Below the pieces are notes generated by a model that was not told the DNA's origin, ran no database searches, and was given only the letters and a program-made list of their open reading frames with translations. From NCBI RefSeq assembly GCF_902459465.1, contig NC_047070.1, forward strand, positions 3,462,054-3,526,053: a stretch of 64,000 nucleotides of DNA, in the 5' to 3' direction. This DNA is from Asterias rubens (taxonomy: Eukaryota > Echinodermata > Asteroidea > Forcipulatida > Asteriidae). Positions 55,425 through 64,000 of this stretch are shown one piece after another. The position numbers and the translations under genes were made by a program. Position 1 is the first letter of the stretch, and the number at the start of each line of letters is the position of its first letter.

Positions 55425-56538
55425 TTCGTGGAGTTAGGACCGATGATTTCATCTCAAGAGTGACAGCAACTGCATTCTCCAACTCCAAAGAAAACAGATA
55501 ATTCTCACAGTGACCTAGTCTGTTGAGGAGTGTAATTAGTTGTGTGCTTCGGTAGAGATGGCGCAGAGTCATGCAGAGTAGGATGTGCTTCGGAAGCTTC
55601 CATTCTCCATTAGTAACAGCCCTGCAAATGTCCTGACCAAAGGAAAATATCACCCGTTCTGTCTGGTTAGATGGAGCTGTAGGTACGGCAGAGATGACCA
55701 AGCTCAAGAACCTTTTCAATTCGTCAGGTATAACGTTATCCGTCACCTCTAGAGCACTTGCGGCAGGTGGCCATTGAAGATCTTTAGATTCTTTGAATGC
55801 TCTTTCTATCACACCCCGAAGAAGCAAAGCCACGTCTTTAATGGCATCCCTTGATGCTAAATGGTATGCTTGTGTAACTGCTTCATCAACAGAGATGCTG
55901 GAACTGTAGACCAAGTAGAAAGGCCAGCTACTGTTTTGTGGTTGCACCTTCGTAAATACAAGTTTGGGGCCCAAGATAGGATGCTTTTCGAGCTTACGTT
56001 TAAGTCTATCTGAACGAAAGTTTGCATTTGCAAATCTGGTCTCATCCAGCTTGGCAATATACATCAGGCGGAGTGAAGACAGCGTGACAACTTCGCGGCT
56101 GTGTAGAAGAGTCTCGTCAATATACCGTGCTACATGTCTAAAACTGTAGTCATGTGCAGCTTCCAATTCCGACTGTTCAGTAGAAGCACCAGGATTGCCA
56201 CTTCTCCAGTACTTTGGATCAGCAATATACTGTCTGCGGCACTTCGGATGGTACTTTGCTTCACATGCAAACAAGTCGAAACCTCTGATTCTTCGTAGTA
56301 GCCACTCGTGATGGTTCTGTTCAGCTAGCTTTAAGACATTCTGCCAACCATCTCTTTCAAATGAAGCAGTGCCCTCTGTACTGTCAGCCCCTGCTCTTTT
56401 AAGGTGAATTCTACCTGTCTTGTTGCAAAAAATACAATCAGGCTCGAATATAATCTGTTCCGTACTTCGTTTGCGTTTTGGTCGACCTCGAGTAGTAGAT
56501 TCTCCTCTAGTAGATGGTGCTTCATCATCATGCTTGGT
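55339..56538 (-). CDS. Transposon ORF block 2: second Zn motif and linker domain
   Basis: Same frame as block 1. Begins THDDE-like text and a basic GRPKRKRS patch, then DCIFCNKTGRIHL and ... LFACEAKYHPKCRRQYI: a second C-x2-C ... C-x6-H-x2-C zinc-binding set. The following ~270 residues are helical-looking, ending SEWDNFNQ. The frame then runs into a stop at 55339 because of the frameshift into block 3. Confidence 0.7.
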   Translation of the reverse strand, partial: TKHDDEAPSTRGESTTRGRPKRKRSTEQIIFEPDCIFCNKTGRIHLKRAGADSTEGTASFERDGWQNVLKLAEQNHHEWLLRRIRGFDLFACEAKYHPKCRRQYIADPKYWRSGNPGASTEQSELEAAHDYSFRHVARYIDETLLHSREVVTLSSLRLMYIAKLDETRFANANFRSDRLKRKLEKHPILGPKLVFTKVQPQNSSWPFYLVYSSSISVDEAVTQAYHLASRDAIKDVALLLRGVIERAFKESKDLQWPPAASALEVTDNVIPDELKRFLSLVISAVPTAPSNQTERVIFSFGQDICRAVTNGEWKLPKHILLCMTLRHLYRSTQLITLLNRLGHCENYLFSLELENAVAVTLEMKSSVLTPRIVKSPGNIIFHSEWDNFNQLLTGLHGTW

Positions 56539-56541
56539 TTA

Positions 56542-56844
56542 CCGATTCAAGTTACCTGTAAACCGTTGGTAACAGCCACGGTGGTACCCCTGCTCATCAT
56601 TCATTTCATCAGGGATTCCTAAGCAAACGTGTGGCATTCTGTGTTTTGATGTGGCAGGTTCAGCCATGCGACGATCACGCACATTATGAAGCACATTAAG
56701 TACTTTAAGTCTTTCATTCGGTTCACTTGAAAAGACAGTAAAAGGCCCATGCTTGATTCCAGGAGTATGGATAATGCAACATTCTCGCTTCTTTGCTGCT
56801 GGTCTGGAGGTGGGTGGGCTAAACTCCTTGCGTTTCTTTGGCAT
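56542..56844 (-). CDS. Transposon ORF block 1: N-terminal NLS and Cys/His motif
   Basis: Starts MPKKRKEFSPP, a classic basic nuclear-localisation-like sequence, then KKRECCIIH and ... PHVCLGIPDEM ... GYHRGCYQRFTGN. The paired Cys/His with the 'YH-x-x-CY-x-x-F' ending suggests a treble-clef-like Zn-binding module. It ends at an in-frame TAA. A CAG|GTAACT just before the stop could be a weak donor. Confidence 0.65.
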
Positions 56845-58029
56845 GTTTACATGTGCACGATCCGCTACACTTTCGGCAGAACTTCACCTGAAATATGACA
56901 TCAATATGTGTCCCAAATGTAAATTTTGTAGCCAGAGTAACCCAGGGGACAATGACGAATGTTTTGGCTGGGCAAACTAAAACAATCTTCAGTATACAAT
57001 ATGAAATGATGGAAACATCGTTCCCTATCAGCCTGGCCTAAGCCCTATGCCTAGCATCATGGGCATGCATGTAGTGTACACTTTAAGTAATTTCATCACC
57101 GAGACGAACATTTCCATACATGTCATAGGGCATGTAATATTCAATTGTTCGATTTGTATAAAAGATATAAGTAGTGCAAGTCTATGCCTTGCTTAACAAA
57201 CGCAACTTTCTTTGCGTATGGCCCTACTGTAACTAAGCCAACAGCACACATTTTTGCATAGAATGTGGTTGTCTCAAACAAGTTCCCTAAAACCAAGCTA
57301 CACCAAGTATCTAAGGCATCAAAGCCACAACTCCACCTGCCAATTGACAGAGTGAATGTAATTTGATGAATCTGATGTATTGCAAAACCACAAGTAGGCA
57401 TAGGCCTCATGCACAAACTTTTAAACAGATCTAAGTAACTTTCTAATCCATAAAATCCTTAAACATCTTTAAAAATAAGTTCACACAGGTAGTAATAATT
57501 AATCTATGAACATTAAGTAAACAACTGACAATAAAAATAACTGAAAACATACCTTTGGTGGAATAAAAATTATGACAATCTTTCAGCTGGATGAAAAACA
57601 ATGCACATTTATTTCAATTAGTTACCGCTGCTAAAAAGCGCCCTCTTTTGTTTTGGCCACAACAACATAAAGTTTAGTTTGGGTAAGGGGCCTTTTTATA
57701 ATAGCTGTATTTAGGCTTAATACCATGATGGTGACCATATAATTTGTCAGAGTGACATATATAAATTTTCAAGGGTTAAATACATAAATCTGGTAATATA
57801 CTTTATGCATTTCTTAATTTTTTTGCTGAATACATACAGTTTTCCCGTATTCGACCACTTTTGACAAAAATGTTGGCCGCCATCTTGAATTTTAAGCATG
57901 ATAGCCAAAAATAGATACCAGAAATGAATTCGTAGGGGCAACAAACATATAACTAACAATTTTATTTATTCTTTTATCACATTATTTTGCTGATATATGA
58001 CTTTTTCCAATTTTGATTAATTTTGGCCG
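56845..58029. other. Right subterminal region of the transposon
   Basis: Upstream of the coding frame, so it should hold the promoter. Contains TTGGCCGCCATCTTGAATTT at about 57882, the inverse of the left subterminal boxes. Nothing else recognised. Confidence 0.5.
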
Positions 58030-58186
58030 CAATTTTGGCCGCCATCTTGGATATCTCAAGATCATCGTTTTTTTTTCACTGTTAACATCTCAATTGTGTC
58101 TAAGGACACTAAAAGGCACCCAAAAACATAGGTGTGGGTTAGTTCTGGGGGGGGGGGGGTGCACGGGGGGTCCCCCATACATACTC
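58030..58186 (-). repeat. Right terminal inverted repeat of the 6.7-kb transposon
   Basis: Inverse complement of the left end: GGCCGCCATCTTGGATATC ... GTTAACATCTCAATTGTG ... CCCCCATACATACTC. Confidence 0.85.
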
Positions 58187-58782
58187 CCCTAATGCCTAAA
58201 ATCATATAAATGTACAGTAAACACGCCGAACAGTACATAATAGTACACAAAAACACGCTCAGGAGTTGTGTTTAAACGTCACATCTGTTGAAGTTGGAGT
58301 CCGAAAGTCTGTAATACCACCCGATTGAACGCACTCAAATTGTCGTGCGTAGACGATATTAATAAACAGAGATTATCCGAAACACGATTAATCCAACCAA
58401 GGTTTACAGTTGTCATGACGACAGAGGTTATTTACAGGATATAGAACAATAATGAATTGTCCCTTTGTCAACCTTGACATTTTTAAGTCCAGAAAGGAAC
58501 GGCGAAAATTTAAATTGTCATGGACACAATAGGTTTTGTTGATCGCAGATTTATGAAGTTCGTTCTTGATTGAAAATGGTTGTTGGGCTAGGATGGCTAC
58601 AAACAAAGACATGTTGATTGAAAATGTTTTTTGAGTTCTGCAATCCTGGGCCAAATTTCATAAAGCCTGTTAGCACAACAATTTGCTTATACTTCCGTGA
58701 TAGAACATGATTACCAACCAAATTTCCACAGGATTTTCAGGGTTATAAGCAGTCTCTTCATTCCATGTATTTCTGACAACAT
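58187..58782. other. Flank of the transposon, family D fragment
   Basis: 58650-58745 has one arm of a family D element (GGGCCAAATTTCATAAAGCC with TGTTAGCACAAC). No gene. Confidence 0.4.
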
Positions 58783-59200
58783 TTAAAGGCACTGGACACT
58801 ATTGGTAATATTGTCAAAGACCATGGTAATTACTCAAAATAATTATTATACATAAAACCTTTCTTGGTCACGAGTAATGTTGTGAGGTTGATGGTATATA
58901 ACATCATGAGAAACGGCTCCCTCCGAAGTGCCATAGTTTCCGAGAAAAAAGTAATTTTCCACGAATTTGATTTCGATACCTCAGATTTATAATTTGAGGT
59001 CTCGAAATCAAGCATATATAAACGCACAGAACTTCATGTGACAATGTTTTTTTTTTTCATTATTATCTTCAACTTTGATGACCGATTGTGCTCAAATTTT
59101 CACAGGTTTGCAATTTTATGATATACACCAAGTTGAGATACACCAAGTATTAAAAATCACTGGTTTTGGGGTACAATTACCTATAGTGTCCAGGGTCTTT
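58783..59200 (+). mobile_element. Family A MITE with rearranged left end
   Basis: TTAAAGGCACTGGACACTATTGG is followed by ATTGTCAAAGACCATGG (normally found next to the other terminus in inverted copies) and only then by GTAATTACTCAAAATAATTA. It therefore looks like a junction of both termini. Right end is diverged. Confidence 0.8.
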
Positions 59201-59587
59201 TATGACTCGGGGATAAGTGAGCGTTTATTAATGGCAAATTTCGGAACTTAACTCGATCAGAACTTGGAAACACAACCACTGTTATAGACGATGCTGATCA
59301 CAAATAACTTTTTAGTTTCTCCTATTTATTATCATTATTATTGAAGAATTTAGATGCTGATGTACTCCCAAGGTTTTTTTCGGACACCACCATCTCTATA
59401 GGGATTACATTAAAATATAAAAGAAACTGAATAATTTAGTATCACGTATTTATTATAATATCGATGATAAAGCTAGGGTCGTGCTTTGTAATGATACCAA
59501 CTAACAAATTATATGTTTTTTTCCGAAAGCCTCCTTGTTTATATTTTTTGTAGTTATCCTCATAATGCAAAATCCAATCCATCACAA
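59201..59587. other. Intergenic, no gene seen
   Basis: Nothing recognised. Confidence 0.4.
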
Positions 59588-60486
59588 AATCAGTTAAGGA
59601 AAGGGTAACCATAAAATTCTGTGTAAAATTATGCGCCATTTGTGAAGTATTTTATGTTTGCCCAGACCGTTTTTACTACAAATAACTAAAGTAAAAACAC
59701 ATAGTTTTACCATGACTTGGATATTGAATTATTTTTATTTCAATTCACCAAACTTTGCTCAGACATGCTAAAAATCATGGCAAAAAAGCTGAGGTTTAGT
59801 CATATTATTGTCGAACAAACTGATGTAAAATAATTAATTTGATGAAGGCCTGATGGCAATCCCATGACAAAATTATGATGTTAAAGGTTTCAACTATCTA
59901 AGTATTTTTAGTAAATAAATTTAATTTTGTGAGATTAAACTAATTGAAATTATTCTAGGCCCTTCATCTATCCTAATGAGGCAAACTTTGTTCACTAAGT
60001 ATGCTATTCAAAGTAGTGTGGGAAAAGTGTACACTTTGAGCGCAAAATAGACAATTGCAAGTTTTAGTAAAATGCGTCGAGCAGGGCCCAATTTTCATAG
60101 AGCTGCTGACATAAAAATATTGCTAAGCATAACTTTGCTGGCCACTTTGTGTGCTTATATGTATGCAGCTCTATTGAAAATTGGGCACAGACTCTGTCGT
60201 GATGTCAACACAAACCATGGCAACAAGCACAACACCACAGGGCTCGGTTTCACAAAGAGCTAAAGATTTAAGCCTGAGTTACTTGGCAACCTGTGATGCC
60301 ACAAAACAAATCACCATGGTGATATTGACAACTTGTCTGTAGGTGAATCTTGGTGTTTTGTGAAACCGAACTCTGTAGGCCCTATGTCACGCCCTAACAA
60401 TGACTAACACTAACACACCATACTTTAACTTAACCAAAAGCACTAAAACCATAACAAATATCACTCACAATATAATAATTTAATTA

Positions 60487-60871
60487 TTAAAGGCTGTGGA
60501 CACTATTTGTAATTGTCAAAGACCAGTCTTCTCACTTGGTGTATCTCAACATATGCATTAAATAACAAACCTGTGAAAATTTGAGCTCAATTGGTCGTCG
60601 GAGTTGCGAGATAATAATGAAAGAAAAAACACCCTTGTCACACAAAGTTGTGTGCGTTTAGATTGTTGATTTCGAGACCTCAATTCTAAACTTGAGGTCT
60701 CGAAATCAAATTCGTGGAAAATTACTTCTTTCTCGAAAACTATGTCCCTTCAGAGGGAGCCGTTTCTCACAATGTCTTATACTATCAACCTCTCCCCATT
60801 ACTCGTCACCAAGTAAGGTTTTACGCTGACAATTATTTTGAGTAATTACCAATAGTGTCCACTGCCTTTAA
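60487..60871 (-). mobile_element. Family A MITE with empty site in the window
   Basis: TTAAAGGCTGTGGACAC to GTCCACTGCCTTTAA, complete, with central palindrome. The other duplication copy has uninterrupted TTATTAACACCTCACCC at 44900-44916, where the single TTAA is 44903-44906. Confidence 0.95.
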
Positions 60872-61698
60872 CACCTCACCCTCGGCACCAACCACTACCC
60901 GCATGCAATGCGCGATTTGAATTAAATAGAAAAGTGTCATTTTATGAAAATTTGCATTTTGTCTACATGCGGTCAAGTACAACTTTGTGGGTGTGTGGAA
61001 GATGAATAAATATTGTCAATTGTTTTTAGTGTTTATTCATCTTAAATTAATTTAATATGATGTTGTAGCAAAGCCTGTAAGTAAGCATAAGTTTGCACTA
61101 AATGTATTTATTTAGTTATTTAAATTATTGCAAACAATTTTTGTATGTATGATTAGGAACTTTCACTACAGTCAACGACAATTTAAGCAAATCGGCCAAT
61201 AATTAAATGAAAAATAGAATTGGCAATTGCAAACTGCTCGATCACCATGCAACAGGACTTGTGGTGTAAATGCAATTTATTTTTAATGGCCTGACGCTTC
61301 AACCCTAAAAGGTTTTTCTAGTAAATTCGTTGTACATTTTTAAACCTAGTAGACTTGTATTTGAAGGGGTGACACAAATATTGTCTGACATGTATACAAG
61401 AAGAAATTTCATGCTTAGCAATTTTTTGTGCTTAACAGCTCTATGAAATTGAGCCCATTGTGTGAGTGAGTAAAGATAAAATAATGTGTTGTTCTGACCT
61501 TTTTTAATTATAAGGATGAGTCCCAATTAATGTTCACAAATTCCTGGCTGGTCCATGTTTTCATTGTTTAATTAAATCCATATTATAAAAAAAAAATTCG
61601 ATTGTGTTGTGTTCCTGTATACATCTAATTTCCCCAATTATGTTTTTATTTTTAAACAAATCAGATTAATGTTCCTGCCTTCGAGTCTTAATATTATT

Positions 61699-62058
61699 TT
61701 AAAGGGAAGGTACATTATTGGTTATTGTCAATGACCAGTCTTCTCACTTGATGTATCTCAACATATGCATAAAATACTAAACCTGTGAAAATTTGAGCTC
61801 AATATTGGTCATCGGAGTTGGAAGAAAGTTAAGAAAGAAAAAACAGCCTTGTTGGACGAATTTGTGTGCTTTCAGATAGGAATAAAAACTTCTAACTAGA
61901 AGTCTTTCGTTATTTTAGTGAGAAATTACCTCTATTTCAAAGTCTATGCTACTTCTGAGAGAGCCGTTTCTCACGATTTTTTATACTATCAACAGCTCTC
62001 CAATGCTCGTTACCAAGTCAGCTTTTAAGTTAATATTTTACGTGAACCTTCCCTTTAA
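61699..62058 (-). mobile_element. Family B MITE with empty site in the window
   Basis: TTAAAGGGAAGGTACATT to GAACCTTCCCTTTAA, centre AAAACTTCTAACTAGAAGTC. The other copy reads GTATTTTAAGACACAAAC, with one TTAA at 45768-45771. Confidence 0.93.
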
Positions 62059-62241
62059 GGCATAAAACTTATCAACAGGAGCAACTGACGGAACTTGTGT
62101 TCAAATCTAAAACATTATTTCAAAGAAATTTGAACTTGCAGAATGATGCAATAAGAAACAGTGCAAGTAGATAACAAACTGCTTATTTTAAACCTACGTT
62201 TAACAGCAAGCTATAATATTTCGTCGTGTTTTCTTATTGAC

Positions 62242-62568
62242 TTAAAGGCACTGGACACAATTGGTAATTAGGCCTACTCAAAATAATAGTAGCATACAAA
62301 CTTACTTGGTAACGAGCAATGGAAAGCTGTTAATACGCTGTTGCTATAGAGCTGTTGAAACGGCTGCTGCCTCTGAAGTGACGTTGTTTTTTAAAATTGT
62401 TTAATTGAATTCAGCTGAGGTCTCGAATTCAAGCAACTGAAATCACACAATTTGTGCGACAATGATGTTTTTCTTCAATTATTGTTTTGCAATTTCGACG
62501 AACAAGTTCAAATTTTCACAGGTTTGTTATTTTACTGGTCTTTGACAATTACCAAAGATGTTTAATGA
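62242..62568 (+). mobile_element. Family A MITE, internally deleted (shared)
   Basis: TTAAAGGCACTGGACACAATTGG, degraded right end. Counterpart of 45934-46230, so inserted before the duplication. Confidence 0.75.
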
Positions 62569-62822
62569 AGGCAACATAGCATTTAATAAGTAAACAAGGA
62601 TCTAAAAAAAAACATCTGCTCCAAGAATGTCAGAAGTCGTTTTACAATTACCACATAAGTATGTGTTTATGGCGTTACGGCATTACAGTTATTAATTTAA
62701 ATCAAACATCTAAAACTATTAGTATGCACGAAATAAAATGCAATGAATTTGCACGACTTGTAATTCACTTCATATCAAGCCCTCACCTTGTGTTAGTGAT
62801 TTGTGGCTTTAGTTACCACTTC

Positions 62823-63067
62823 TTAGGGTGAACAAATTTCAAGGGGAAATTCTTTCACCATTACCTCACACAAATGCAGTTTTGCAGGCGTGTCTCTCGG
62901 TATGTCTACAAAGACGTAGCGCGCCCTCACCGGCGGGTCACATTTAAACTCGATAATGCCACCACGTGGTGCAGCCTGTTCAGCCGTCACTGGTTCCCCG
63001 CATATGGTGTTGTTGGTTACGATGGGGTCCAGCCCTGCTCTAGCAACGGCACCAGTCAAACGTTCGC
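62823..63067 (-). CDS. Lectin gene C: terminal FTP exon only
   Basis: 245 nt with acceptor TTGTTTTACAG and stop, encoding GERLTGAVARAGLDPIV ... NNTICGEPVTAEQA ... RARYVFVDIP ... LCEVMVKEFPLEICSP. It is closest to gene B and keeps the Arg after the CC pair (ERL). No matching second FTP exon is found in the 930 bp to the right edge, although gene B has one within 120 bp. The exon may therefore be an orphan carried by the segmental duplication, or the rest of the gene lies outside the window. Confidence 0.65.
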
Positions 63068-63217
63068 CTGTAAAACAATCAACATGGACATACCTTTTTA
63101 TTGTATTTTTGTTTTACAAATACGTCACTTTGTGAACATGAAAAGTATAAGGTTTTTTCAGTGCATACTACAGACACATCGTATTAGAAAGGTCACTTTG
63201 TGAAAACACTACACATG

Positions 63218-63364
63218 TCCCAAATTCATATAGCTGCTTATTAAGTAGAAAAAGTAGCTAAGCACAACAAAATGTTGCTTAGAATAAGGTTACCAGCCAA
63301 ACCACCGTGTCGCATGTAAAAATTGCGACTGGCACCCTGCTCATTTCTACTAAGCAGAAAATTA
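63218..63364. mobile_element. Family D element, left part
   Basis: CCCAAATTCATATAGCTGCT with TATTAAG, then CTAAGCACAAC and CACCCTGCTCATTTCTACTA with AGCAGAAAAT. Its continuation (GCAATATTTTCTGC) appears after 63739. Confidence 0.55.
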
Positions 63365-63739
63365 TTAAAGATGCTGTGTCAGATTTTTGGCCCCAAACAT
63401 TAAAACATAGATTTTTTTGAGTGAATGGTATTTCAAAGAGTATCACCCGCTCTGACAAAAAAAGTTTAACTTTTACTTTTAATGATCAGGAACCATGACA
63501 AAATGTTAAAACGTTTCTTATAAAACACATAAGAATTGGTCACGTGATATGTTGTCGGGATCCCGACAAAAGCTAATTTTGAGCACTTTATTTCACTGCT
63601 ACTAATAATTGGCGGACTTTTTCGAGCAATGGCTCAAATGAAAGCTTGTAATTTTCTCGACCCCCATCAAAATACCTTTTGAATTTTAAATCAAAATATT
63701 TGGCTCAAATCGGCCAACAATCTGACATAGCATCTTTAA
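63365..63739. mobile_element. Family F MITE nested in a family D element
   Basis: TTAAAGATGCTGTGTCAGATT at left and AATCTGACATAGCATCTTTAA at right, a 17-20 bp terminal inverted repeat with TTAA at both sides. Confidence 0.75.
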
Positions 63740-64000
63740 GCAATATTTTCTGCAAGAACAAGAACCTTTTTCAAGATGATTCGATTTCTATTTAGTTGCA
63801 AATATTTATGGTCAGTGATCTTCATTAGTATATCATGATGTCCTGGCAAGGAAATTGTGTAAGTCGTTGAGGAAAACATTTTATTTCCATAAAGAGTAAA
63901 AAGGAATATGATTTCCTCATGTCTTTGTGCACAAAACTAGGCATGTACACCGCAGTGCAGTGGTGCGCGGTGCGCAGCACAATCATTTGCGATGATAGAA
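63740..64000. other. Window end, no gene seen
   Basis: Ordinary AT-rich sequence with a short GC-rich patch at the end (GTGGTGCGCGGTGCGCAGCA). Confidence 0.4.

Larger units (their letters stand above)
52101..56844 (-). pseudogene. Transposon protein frame with two in-frame stops and one frameshift
   Basis: Read from 56844 downward: start MPKKRKEF, Zn-binding region, transposase-like region, XPG/FEN-like region, acidic C-terminus, stop at 52101. It is broken by TAA at 56539-56541, a single-base frameshift at about 55340-55425, and TGA at 53886-53888. Both stops are simple substitutions: the frame continues at once with family-like sequence (for example SEVK, stop, SEAAVQRAIDALQGFLNP). Because no other damage is seen over ~1,580 codons, inactivation seems recent, or the stops could be bypassed by short introns or read-through. 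Similar large frames with 'E-E-x-D-x-R' and 'SPD-x-D' motifs are common uncharacterised proteins in invertebrate genomes. Confidence 0.75.
51483..58186 (-). mobile_element. 6.7-kb DNA transposon with long terminal inverted repeats and one large coding frame
   Basis: Both ends begin GAGTATGTATGGGGGACCCC (left end read forward, right end in inverse complement) and stay matched through a poly(C) tract, CAGAACTAACCCACA, TTTTTGGGTGCCTTTTAG, GTTAACAGTGAAAAAAA and GATATCCAAGATGGCGGCC. The clear match covers about 145 bp and weaker similarity extends inward to ~300-400 bp. Between the ends is a coding region of ~1,580 codons on the minus strand. No convincing target-site duplication is visible: left flank ATGTAGTT, right flank CCCTAATG. 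An XPG-like nuclease beside a transposase-like region recalls the AcademX type of Academ elements, but I could not verify that assignment. Confidence 0.85.
59588..63067. repeat. Segmental duplication, right copy
   Basis: Counterpart of 43976-46737, longer mainly because of two extra MITEs (60487-60871 and 61699-62058). It ends exactly at the splice acceptor of the FTP exon; beyond that point the two loci are unrelated. Confidence 0.9.

Noticed and set aside
52117-56980. Plus-strand open frames across the transposon
   Set aside because: They are shadows of the minus-strand transposon frame; none has family-like sequence.
51483-58186. Target-site duplication of the 6.7-kb transposon
   Set aside because: Flanks (ATGTAGTT and CCCTAATG) show no convincing direct repeat, so I could not use it to fix the superfamily.

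Overview
The window looks like non-coding-rich nuclear DNA of a marine invertebrate, most likely an echinoderm and perhaps a sea star. The evidence is split genes with GT-AG introns, long AT-rich introns, dense short inverted-repeat elements, tRNA-derived SINEs, and an F-type lectin (FTP) gene family next to a WxxW domain. This taxonomic guess rests on overall character, not on a diagnostic gene. No rRNA, CRISPR or bacterial-type operon is visible.

Layout. 1-3419 is an essentially perfect (TACTG)n array that runs off the left edge; a small second array lies at 3918-4030. 6809-13339 (minus) holds most of lectin gene A, with domains in the order WxxW, LamG-like, Ig-like, an unrecognised Cys-containing 'RWVLP' module, and an FTP lectin domain. 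Every exon boundary I could place is phase-consistent. 14100-26850 is a graveyard of small DNA elements, including three back-to-back MITEs at 14100-15169 and a P-like remnant with a piece of THAP finger. 27460-43600 (plus) holds tandemly duplicated exon-like modules with good splice signals but poor coding potential, a 28-bp minisatellite, a 77-bp tandem repeat, and a 2.2-kb array of a 24-bp unit. Each 24-bp unit looks like a complete 3' splice site.

43976-46737 and 59588-63067 are two copies of a segmental duplication. Each ends in the last exon of an FTP lectin gene: gene B (46493-50759, apparently complete, with a signal peptide) and gene C (62823-63067, one exon only). Between them, 51483-58186 is a 6.7-kb DNA transposon with long terminal inverted repeats. 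Its single large reading frame (52101-56844, minus) encodes N-terminal zinc-binding motifs, a transposase-like core and an XPG/FEN-type PIN-nuclease-like C-terminal part. Only two in-frame stops and one frameshift break it.

The two duplicated blocks act as a natural experiment. Two MITEs present in the right copy are absent from the left, and both empty/filled comparisons show a TTAA target duplication. Several otherwise distinct MITE families here share this TTAA rule, which suggests one mobilising machinery. The lectin paralogs carry different changes in the canonical fucose-binding motif, which suggests diversified ligands.
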